This document shows, one piece after another, positions 25,701 to 37,700 of a stretch of 64,000 nt of DNA. The DNA comes from Pelecanus crispus (lineage: Eukaryota; Chordata; Aves; Pelecaniformes; Pelecanidae): contig NC_134653.1 of the NCBI RefSeq assembly GCF_030463565.1, positions 27,837,150-27,901,149 on the forward strand, given 5' to 3'. Position 1 is the stretch's first letter. Each line of letters opens with the position of its first letter. A program made the translations under genes and the position numbers. The notes beneath the pieces are model-generated. The model did not search any database. It was not told the DNA's origin and saw only the letters and a program-made list of their open reading frames with translations.

Positions 25701-28700
25701 AGAAGCAGCTGTGCTGGTCTCTCTGGTATGGATGTTACAAATTCCAGATGTTTTGCTCTGCCATAACCATTAAAGCATAATGTTGGACGAAGCAGATGCA
25801 CCACTGCATTATAATCCCCTGCCTCATACAGTCGCTGGATCTCTTCCAAAGACTGGCATCTCTCCAGAGATTTTAGGTTCTTTTCAATCTGCAAACATCA
25901 CAGATGGCACAATCCAACTTTCATTTTGTCTTCACATACATTTGACTACCGACATTTCTCCTAGCAGTTTAGCTGTAAAGCTATGTGAACTGTACAGCTA
26001 CATCCAGGAATATAAACCAGGAAGAAAACACCTACTATGTAACACTTCACCCATTCCACAGATTTTTAATTATTACATAGTGTATGACTTTAGTGCTATA
26101 ATGGTTTTAAACTTTTTTGCCTCAAATGCCAAAATCACACATTTCTACACTGCAAGAATACATCCATCAGATGGACTTCAGAGTGAAGACAGCATCTCCT
26201 ATGTTGGACTTCATCCCCCAAAACAGCAATACAAAGAATAGAAGATGGACATCCCTTTGTTTAGAAGTGTACGCAAATAGTTATGTGGAAAACAGACTGC
26301 TGAAGTAAAGAGCTCATTTAAGCAAAGGTGAAATATATGTTCAAGAACAGAAAATAAAACACTAATCTAATAAACTACTGTTCTACATGCAGCTGCTCTT
26401 CTAATATTTTTATTTTACATACATAAAAGCAATGTTAAGTTGTATAGGACCAACAGATCCAAAAGGTGTCTTTCTGAAAAGGAGATGATGGCCTTGACAT
26501 CATCACTGAACTATGAACCTGTCCTTTCACTCTTAGAAAAATTCTAGGATGGATATGGTAAACTTCCATCACAAAAGAGCTAATTCATAGATGACCTTTG
26601 ACTGGGAGAGATGGAGTGGGTAGAATACCCCTGCAAATTAGTTCTTACCTCTTCTAAAGAAACAACAGAATCAACATGTAGATTAGGTAACCGTATCACA
26701 ATGCTGCATTCATTGCCAGCTTTAGCTTGCATTGTAGTGGAGCTCTGTAGCATTTCAGTGCAAATATCATAGTTTTCAAGTGCCTGTTCCATGTCTCCCT
26801 ACAGAAACAGTACAGAGGAAAAAAAAAAAAAAAGAAAAAAACCCTGGAGTTCTGTCTGCAGCAAGGGTTTCTAAAGCACATAGAAAAAGTTTAAATCCAA
26901 TGTAAGCACTGTCAGTGTGATTACTGCACATCCTCCCAAATAAAAAACAAATCCAATTGACAATCTCAAAGTTAGGGGGGAAAAAAAAAAAAAAGCGGTA
27001 TATCTTACCAGTGACTTTAATAACAGGTAAAACAAATCAGAGAAATAGAATTCAGCTTGCATAAATCTGAAAGATTAATTTGGATTGCTAAATCCCTTTC
27101 CTTTAAAACCATGGAAGAGTAAAACAGTAGAAATAACTCTTTCATTTGTGAAAATAAAAACACTGAGTCAAGAAACATTCTTATATTCTGCAAAGTGAAC
27201 GCATTCTACTTGCTCTGTCCAACTGAAGTAGATACTGAAGTTGAGTGGTCAGGAGAGGAATGCAAACTGCACAGGCAAAATGTAACTCTGTATATCTAAA
27301 GAAAAAATGGCAGTAGCCTTATAGGAACTCTCATTTTTCCTCAAGTAAGTTTATAAAAAGGAATCTTTAGATTGGAAAGAAAAAAAAAGGAAGGAACTGG
27401 TTAGTTCACAGTTAAGAAACTGGCTGACATCATTAGTTGACAATTGACTTAAACATAATTGATGCATAAACAAACTCTTTGATGTCCTGAGAAAGCAATG
27501 CTTGGAGGGAAAAAAAATGTCTGGGATCAAACAACATTTCTTTCAAATGATTCCCTTAGTGATAGGTTTAAAACCCTCTGTTTCAAAATCTGCATATTAA
27601 ATTAAACATCTCCAAAAGAAGAATCATGCTACCTTGAAAAAGCAGAGGGGAGAGTAATTAAACATACAGTCTGCTTCAGTTGAAAGCTGCATTTTGGACT
27701 GCCTGGGACTCTGATATCATCCACTAGTCCAGGTCCAAAAACCCACATATTCTGCAGCTATGCAATACTACCCCAAATAACTTTGGTCCAAATATGTTTT
27801 TTCAAGCTGAACATGAGCTAATTTAAACAAAGACTTACATATTAAACATATCTGAATATTAGCTTTGCATGTGAGACCTCCTACTTCATTTCCACCTCTA
27901 TCCTTAGGGATAGCTAATTATATTAAAAAGCAAAATGAAATCACTATGTTTTGAGATTATTGTATCTGCATGCTTAAATGAGCTGAGATTCCCAAATCAG
28001 CTGTAGCGTCTCTGAACAACATTGATTTTAATTTGGGAAAAGTTTTATTTGTTAAATGAAAAGTAAAACAAACCTGCAGTGCTAGAAAACGAGCTTTCAG
28101 CCAATACACCCGAGTGACAAACTCCATCCAGCCTTCCTCAAATAAATCTCGTTGTGAGGATGCAAATGACAGCTGCAACAGGTCTCCCAAGAAATGAGTT
28201 CCTGGGAAGTCAGGACCAAACTTTCCATTCACAGAGGCAGCAGGGCAATTTCGTGGAGAAACTGCAAATTAATTAATTACATTTTATCATAAAGTTACTA
28301 GCGTCCCATGAAAAAACTCCCGCCTACTAGTACTTCAAAAGCACTGATCTACTTTAAGGCAAACAATTGAAAGCCCAATAAAATACAGATCTGAAACACA
28401 TTCATTAAGAAAAAATAGCTCTAAAATCCAATGAATTCCTGGAAACATTTCTTAATAGACCTTGAGTGTTTTTAGAGTCTGAAGAAAGTAACATCCAGTT
28501 CTCACCTGTAGAGCTCTTCCCTTTCGTCAGCAGCCACTGATCTAACTGTAGTTCCATGCAAGAAAGGCTCATCAACATCATATCCTTCAGAGAAATATGG
28601 ACATATCAAAAAAGAGTATACAGGAAGAAATACATTAAAAGAAGAAGGTTTTTAAAGTTTTTTAAAAAAAACACCACTAAATTTGCAATTTACTTCAAAG

Positions 28701-31700
28701 AAAGTGCAATTTACTTGGGATTTCTATTCCCAAGCTATAACTACTTCTTCCTCTGTCTAAAGGTGTATAATAGCATTTACAAATCAACAGGTACAAAACA
28801 AAACAATACTTAGAAGGAACATTAAAACAAAAATAAAAATCTCAGCTCACAAAAGAAGGTAGTCAGTAGAAAAAAGTGACATCTTTATTTTTGTATCTGG
28901 CTGAAATAAAACTGTATTAAATTGTTAAATCATGCTAAAAGCATGCTTCCAGAATACAGTAGAAGTACTGATATTTGAGAAATAAAAAGTTTATATCCTA
29001 TAATTTTTTCAGTATTTATCTCCATGAGACTGAGTATGTACTCTAGTCTTATCAGCTTTTTAATGCTTGCTGGATAAAGTTTAGCAGTATTTTAAAAATC
29101 ATGTCACCATGGATCTCTGCCAGGTATTTTTGTGCAGTGAAGAACATACTATTTTCTGATTAAATTCATAGGAATAAGGGCTACAAGTCCAGCTGTAAAA
29201 GCCAGGTGCTTGTGAGAAGGTTCAGAAGTCCATCCATGTTACCAGAATAGCCCTTTACAATCTTAAAAACCCGAATCTATTACACTCAGGATAGCTTGCA
29301 CAAATTTAAAATAAATTCAAGGATGAAAAAGAATAGACAAGCATGAGGACAGTGATTTTTAATAGTACAGCTGCAGAGTCTTGAGTTTTTAAATTTTACA
29401 TCCAGGCAAGCAGTTATGCAGGCATAATGAGAACCAAGGGAATACATTTATAAATATATTTACATTTGTTTTAAAAAGGGTATGTATATATGAAAAATAT
29501 ATAGAAATACAAAAGTCACAGGATGTATAAAATATTTTACATCTGCTACACAGCAATACTTTTGTTTATTTTGTAAACTAAGTCAATGGAACATAGTTTT
29601 CAGAATTCATTTTTCATTTGCAAAAAAGTAGCAACACTGTTGATCTGAAAAAAAAAAAATTTCAAACTGCAGTCATACCAAAGGCAAATAACTTTCCAAA
29701 TAAATACATATTGCTAGCACTGAAAAGGTAACACAGGCAGGCTCAGTGGACAAGAAGCATCAGTACTGGTTTTATAATGCAAGATGTATCATCTTGTGTC
29801 ACTAAGCCAGTTTAACATTAATTTAATGAACTTACCGTTTTTTCTATTTGCATTTGTGAAATCTACAGATTTATTAAAGGTAATAAAACGGTGATACTGG
29901 GGGGGTGGGGTTGGTTTTGATTTGGTTTTTTGTTTTGGGGTTTTTTTTTTACTGTAAATTGCAGGTTATTTTAAAACTAAACTGAGGAGCTCAAGAACAG
30001 TTATGTGAGCTGCAGTATACCACAGTTATGAAATATGCAACAGCTAGCACAAACAGCTCCCCAGACAGAGCTAAGCAAAACCTGTGTCTAATTGCTGGAT
30101 TTCAGTTCGGTACTTTTGGTACACATAGAGCAACACAGCAGCAAATAGAAGTATAAGGAAAAGTGTTTCATTACCTTGATATGCTGATTACTTGAGTCCC
30201 TCAGTAATGGATTGGGAAGACTACTACTATGCTTTCTCCAGCTATTATAGATACTAAGGACCACCTCACATAAGCCAGGAGGCCATTTCACTAGGAACTT
30301 TTGGCTGATAACTTTTAGATATCTCATCATCAGCTCCAAGATCCCACCATTGTTCAGGTTATCCAGCAGGAATTCATGAACATCCTGTTTCTCTAAAAAG
30401 CAGATAAACACGAAGCCGTATGTGTTTAAGGTCAAGGCAGACCATAACTTGACACAAGTACGTTTCAATAGTGTTTTATGCACTAATCTTGCAGCAGTTC
30501 TCCTGTGCTGCATACATGCAGAATTAAGTTATTGTATTCCAATCAGTTTAAATGGGAAACTCCACACAATAGAGCTCTTCCACACAGTAATTAAGCAGTC
30601 CCCAAGACCTAAAAAATCACACCTGTTACCAACTGAAAGATTTCTATGCCATAAAATGATACTATTTAAAATAACATATACTTCTCTATCTTCTAGATAT
30701 GATAGGAAAATACAGAAAAGAAAGCATATGTGGTGGTTTGACCCTGGCTGGATGCCAAGTGCCCACCTAAGCTGTTCTATCACTCCCCATCTCCACTGGA
30801 CAGAAGAGAGAAAATATAATGAAAAAGCTTGTGGGTCAAGATAAGGACAGGGAGATCACTCAGCAATTACCATCACCAGCAAAGCAAACTCAACTTGGGG
30901 AAAATTAGTTTAATTTATTATCAATCAAACCCGAGTAGGAGAGAGGAGTGAGAACATGTCTACGTAGGTTAATGAGGAATAAAACCAAATCTTAAAACAC
31001 CTTCCCTCCACCCCTCCCTTCTTCCCAGGTTCAATTTCACTCCCGATTTTCTCTACCTCCTTCCCCCGAGTAGCACAGGGGGACAGGGTTGTGGTCAGCT
31101 CATGACACGTTGTCTCTGCTGCTGCTTCCTCCTCAGCAGAAGACTCCTCACACTCTTCCCCTGCTCCAGCGTGGGGTCCCTCACACGGGAGACAGTCCTC
31201 CATGAACTTCTCCAATGTGAGTCGTTCCCACAGGCTACATACAGTTCACAAACTGCTCCAGCATGGGTCCCTCCCACGGGGTGCAGTCCTTCAGGAGCAG
31301 CCCGCTCCAGCGTGGATACCCCATGGGGTCACAACTCCTGCCAGCAAACCTGCTCCAGCACGGGCTCCTCTCTCTCCACTGGTCCACAGGTCCTGACAGG
31401 AGCCTGCTCCAGGGTGGGCTTCCCACAGGGTCACAGCCTCCTTGGGGCACATCCCCCTGCTCCGGCGTGAGGTCCTCCCCGGGCTGCAGGTGGATATCTG
31501 CTCCACCATTAACCTCCATGGGCTGCAGGGGCACAGCTGCCTCACCAGGGTCTGCACAAGGGGCTGCAGGGGAATGTCTGCTCCGGCACCTGCAGCACCT
31601 CCTCCCCTCCCTCTGCACTGACCTTGGTGTCTGCAGAGTTGTTCCTCTCACATATTCTCACTCCTCACTCCAGCTGCAGTTTGTGTCCTGGGTTGTTTTG

Positions 31701-34700
31701 TTTCCCGCCCCCTCCCCCTTCTTAAATGTGTTATCACAGAGGCACTAACACTGTCACTGATGGGCTCGGCCTTGGCCAGCAGTGGGTCCATCTTTGAGCT
31801 GGCTGGCATTGGCTCTATCGGACACAGAGGAAGCTTCTAGCAGCTTCTCACAGAAGCCACACCTCTAGCCCCCCTGCTACGAAAACCTTGCCACGCAAAC
31901 CCAAGACAGCATACAGTATGGAAGAAACAACAGAGAAAGAGTGGGGGTTATAATGAAATCCTTACCAGATTCCATAAATGTTGTAGAATCAAATGACATT
32001 CTGTGTGGTCCAACATGCTGGAAATTCTCTTCTTTGATCTCTGACTGCACCTCATAGTTATTGAAAGGGTCCTCCTCCTCCTCTGGATCTAATTTCCTTA
32101 ACCTGTGTGAAAGGGGGGCAAAAACCACAATATCAACAAAATCCTCATTCCCTTTTTCACTAGTAAGTGAAACATAAACATGGCACGTTGTGCATATTTT
32201 AACAGTGGAAGTATATTAACTGGAGTGAATTCAAAGATTTACATCCAGTTCCCAAGCTTTGTCCAAACCAAGATTACCTACGTGTTTTATCCATTTTGAC
32301 ATCTGCATCGTCTTCTAATTCAGTTTCACATTAATAAAAGCTTTCTTATTTTTCAATTAGTTTTTAGTAATTTTCACTAAAAACAGTTTTATTAAATTTC
32401 TGAGAAGACAATGCATCACATCTGCTTCAAAAAATAACATTGGTCTAGTGGTTTTAAGGTTGGGGCATATCAATCAAACAAAACCCCCAACAGCTTCCTC
32501 TACTTAGCTCTTGATACTCTCGTAATGAAAGTTACTGCTGTACAGTACCTGGAAGGAAGGAATTTCACCAACAGCTCTTGAAAGTCAACCTTCTCCTCTT
32601 TTTTACACTTGGTGTTCCGGACTCTAGCAGATCTCCTTTTTGCTGTTTCACCACTATCTTCTGTAATTCTCCTTCGCTTCACACTTTTCTTAGATTTATC
32701 ACCTGCAGATATGTCACCTGGAAACAGAATTGGGGGGGGGGGGGGGGGGAGAAGATACTGACAGGTTAAATTGCCAAACAAAAAGTGGATAGTCTTTTTT
32801 ATTTTTTAAAAAAAAAGTTATTTGTGGCTGCCACTTTATTTTATTCTACAGCAACACTTGAGATTCACTGGTTTCCTTCTGAAGCCAGAGCCAAAAATTT
32901 AAAAATAATTAAAAAAAACCCCGAAAACTTTAATATAAACTGGCTATGGCATTTTACATAAAAATGCTGGTCCAAGGCAAGAAGGAGACTTACTGAAAAG
33001 TCTGCATTTCACTATTCATTAGAATTCATTATTTTATTTTAGTCTTCAAGAAGTTTCTGAAATGGAAATCAGAGGAGTCTACCTTTAACTCCAGAAACAC
33101 TTATAAATTCCCATGAATATCAACAAAATACTGGTAACTCCTTGATAGTTTTAGATATGTAAATACATATACAGCTAAAGTATAAAATATTCAAACCTCT
33201 TGCTACAGATTTCAAATAAAAATAGCTGACAGCTTGGTTTTCTCAGGTTCTTAAAGTTAAACATGAGCAGAATAATCAACCAGTCATCATCTTCTGTAAC
33301 AGCTCATTCATTCTAAGGAGCTCAAGACTCTTCCTTGACATACATCACTGCTGGAAGAGAGTCATGATTCTTCTAATCTTAGAGACTGAAAAACTGAAGT
33401 ATGAGCCAACAGCACAAAACCAGAAGATGTCAGCTACTCCTGCACTGGAGTAACAATTAAGAACAACAGATCAGCCCAACTCTCATTTCCATTAGATAGG
33501 AAAGCAAGTCCACTGTCCTGAACACTGGTCCTATGTCTTAGTCAGGAATCAATGATTTTCAGGCAGTTTAGGTGGCCTTCCTTTTCTAATGTGAAGGGTC
33601 AACATAACTTAATTTTATAGAGCTCAACTTCACTTCTTCTACCAGATGTTACACATATGCTGAAAAGGTTCTGAATCCACCAACATGAAGTTTAAAGACA
33701 GCATTTCCCAGTGAATTCTGTATTGCTTTTAATACTCAGATAAGCAGGAAAGATATCTTGAATCTTAGACTCAAGTACCTTGCTCACCTACAGTAGCTCC
33801 TGGTTCCAATGAATTCTGACTGTGACTTGGAAAGTTGGGTGTTGTTGGAGTGTAAGGTAATACAGGATCTGGCATTGTCACCACAAGATTAGTGCTGACT
33901 GGAGTTGGCTGAATAACACTGACAGGAGTAGAGGTAGGAGAAAGAATCAAATGTTGAACTGGGTCTCGGTATTCTGAGAGATCAATTCTCTTTCCCAGAC
34001 TGGGTCGAGGAGGATCACATGTTGTGAGGTGGTGATACATGGCAAGTAAAGCTTCTCCTAAACACTTCCACCTGCATGTGGAAACACAATAGCATCACAA
34101 CTTCATCAATTCTTGTCCCATTATTTTCTAAATTATATTTGCAAACCTAACAGCATTCAACATCGGTTTTCTCCAATAGCCTAGAGGTAGGAACAGCAGC
34201 TTTTTAGTGGGAGAGGAATACACATTTGAGTGTCAAAATCTGTCCCACGACTAGAAAAGCTGGAGAATAATTTTCTGTATTTCCTGTTATATGGACCGTT
34301 GACAATTTCAGGCCTGGAACAGAGGTCCTTAGGAGCTTCCCTTCTAGAATACACTACTTAGAAAAACAAGAACAAAATGTGGCAGCAGGCAAATGTTTTC
34401 AGAGGAAACTGGTGAGTTGGCTGCAGTAGGAAGGAAATGGGAGTCAATAATGTGCCTAATCTCAAAAAATGTCTCTAACAAAAAAAGGTGTATGCAGTAG
34501 TTCCTGAGGAAATGACTCTATACTGAACCCTAAAAAAAGTAGTGTCAAAGGAACCATTTTCAGGTTCTGCATTCAGTCAACAACAATAAAAACATCTCAC
34601 CCTTATCCACAAGTAGAAGCAACTTCTCTGCACTAGGACCTACGTGCAGAGTCCATTAATATTCCAGAAAAATACGTGCAATAAAAAAAGCAAGCCAAAA

Positions 34701-37700
34701 CCCAATCCTTTATGCCTTAATAAAGACATACATAACAACTTATTAGTATCCTTATATCTGGCTGCAAATAAAGAACTGTAATTGGTTTCTGTGTTTCCAT
34801 TATCCCAATAGTAAAAACATTTTTAAAAAAGCTAAGCTTACTTTGAAGTTCATATACAAACTAGTCATATATGAAAAATCCAATAATACAGTTGGAATGG
34901 CTGCCAAATCATTCTTAGTTTGGTTTTTTTTTTGTTACATCACTGGTTTTAATTCAAAGGTTGAAAACTGAAAGATATGGGGTTTATGCTAAACTCGTAA
35001 GCACACCAAACCAACCTATAAACTCTTAAAATATGAAAACACATTTGTTGTTTGTTTACAAGAAAAAAAGAGTGTTCTGAAGACATCTGAAGTACAACAC
35101 AGTTGTCAGCCTAAGTGGCTTCAGAGAAATCTTTTAAAAAGAGAAAAATTTAAAGACATACGTGAAAAAGGGAATTGGCTGGACCAGTCTGAGGTCTGGT
35201 TCTCTGTCACGCACTAGCAAAGCTTGTCTTTTCTTACGTAGCTCCAGTGCTTCATCTATGATTCTTCCCGTTTCAGCTGCACTCACATTTACATTATGGA
35301 TAGACATGTCACTAAGAAATAATAAGAAATGAAGACAAGTTCAAGTTTTCATTTGTCATTTGTTTTTTTGTCGTTGTTTGGGGTTTTTTTTAAAGCCTGG
35401 GGAGATATATTTGATATCTTCCTACAATGTAACAAAAATAAACAAGTGTTAAAACAAGCATTCAAATAACATTATTGTACAAATTTTATAGCGTGCACAT
35501 AGAAGCACCATCCGAAACCTTTGTTCTGCCTTAAAAATTAAGATAAAGGGAGATTGTCCTATTCTGTTTTCCAAACACTGAGAAATTAAAGGAAAGCAGG
35601 AGGTTTTCTTTCTGAGACAGAAGTTTTTGGTTCACAAAAAAACTGTATGGCTGAGAAACTCCTTTCATTCCAAAGTGCTATTTTGAGGAATTCATGCTGT
35701 CACAAATAAAATTTGGAGCTGAAAATTGTCTTGTATAGTCTGAGTCTAGGAATGAATTTTTAAAAGTGAAAAATAACCCACTTCTTCAGAGATATCACAA
35801 TCCAGAAACAAACAAAAAAAAAAAGTGGCTAAAAGCCCTGGCTTAATTCAGCATGTAACTCATTTTAAGATCCAGACCTAAGGCAGCTTAATAAATCAGG
35901 ATCTCTGTAACGAAACAGGACTTTCTGTTAAAGGTCTACTGCTATACATAGAATCCTAGAGCCTTAAAATTTAAGTTATCCTTTCTCTTCTCTATCTTCT
36001 AAATACTCTGTATTTTCACATTTTAGATCTTAGAGTACAGTTGTCTAAAATGTTAAATGTGTTTTTGATTGATTTATTGCATAAGTTAAGGATGCATGCT
36101 AGTATGCATGTTCCACTTCCATTTACCATGTATATAGGGTACTGATGTTATCTACACATGCAGCGATTACTATATTCAGTGAGACTGAACTATAATTAAA
36201 CTGAAAACTTAACTTCTTTCTTGAATTCTGCTGACCATCACAGCAACATATTACAGTATCAGAAGCAGCTCTGATGCTGAATGGTCAGTAACTTAGACAG
36301 GTCCTGTAAATTTTACAGGCCTCTACTTTCTTTTTCCACTTTCCTCTTACCCACTCATACTATAAAATCCACACAGAAATAGACATTTGCAGAGCTATAT
36401 GACACTAAACTTTTAGTAAAAGTTTTGCATACTGCAATAAAAAAGTAATAATAAAGGACTAAAACCTCCAACATAATATTGCAAAATATCTTCAGAGTTG
36501 CAGTGGTCTGAAAGGTTAATAAACTAAGAATTTCTGCACCTCAGGTACTAATGAAACATACAAAGTCTTCTGACTGTACTCATTTGTCAAGAAAAATCAG
36601 TAAGACTCCCTGAAACCTACTGATACGAGAAAATTGTATCAAGTCCCAAATCTGTGACTGCTTAGAAAAGCAGTAACATGTGTGGGTTTTCGGTTTTTTG
36701 GGAGGAGGGGTTGTTTGTTGTGTTTTGGTTTTTTAATTACAAAAAGAAAACCAAAATGAATGCTGCAGATATCAGCTGCAAACAGGTAAAATAAAACAAA
36801 GGAAGATGATTACAAGAGATCTAGGTATGAACATAAGTGAGCAGCAGCAGCAAATGGATTTTCTGGCTCTTTCTACCTCCCTCCAAAAGTAATTACTGAA
36901 GAACATTCTGTCAGCAGCACCAACACTTAACATTGATTTATTATTTAGAAGGCAGGTCAGCAAGATATTGTTATAGCTTAAAGCACTGCATCTCACCAGC
37001 TTTTCTGAACTACCCCAAACCCAAAATTTACACTCCAAATGCAGTATATACTATAAGAGGATATTCACCATTTGAGGAACATCCTTAAGGAATCTTTCCG
37101 GAGGCAAGGCTGCTCCTCAAAGATCTTCTCCTTCAGAACCAATCCTTTGCTATATAGACAGTCTTTTTCTAGAGCTTTGCAGATAAAGTACAAACATGCT
37201 GACAGAGAAATAGAAATTGAATGGTCAATCGCTGCTTTGGTTCACTCAAAAGCTCCCATATCTGGGCTTCATATACACCACTGAATTCCAACTAAATATG
37301 ACATTTACATAAATTAGACCAATAGCTTTGTAACATATCAAATAACTACATGCATACAGTTAAAATAACCTATTCTGTCTTCCCAAGTATTATATCCAGA
37401 AAAACAATATCGTTAATTTTGCCTAAACAATTTTTGCAGTACATCTTTTACTTACTTTCAAGACTCCATTCCTGCACAAAAGTAATTAGAATCATAAAGG
37501 AGAATCACAATCATTTACCATTTTCAAGTTCTCAAATGTCTTAACTGCAGATTCCACTAGTGTAACAAGCAGTGTATCCCACCAGGTTTTTGCTTGCGTG
37601 GGCAGTTATGTGAAGAGAATTAGGACCATTCCAGTAGGACAAACCTAAAGGATCAGATTCAACGTTTCTGCCATCTTGCAATTTCTCTCTAAACTGCCTT

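Noticed and set aside
25780-26241. 153-codon plus-strand open frame
   Set aside because: It runs antisense over CABIN1 exon 16 and its flanking intron; a shadow of the real exon.
31102-31748. Several open frames up to 161 codons at 31.1-31.75 kb
   Set aside because: They lie inside the solo LTR and its GC-rich tandem repeats; no retroviral gene is present there.
33766-33790. Alternative donor GTACTT for CABIN1 exon 9
   Set aside because: It would add 13 nt and break the frame into exon 10. The GTGAGC donor keeps phase and matches the family sequence.
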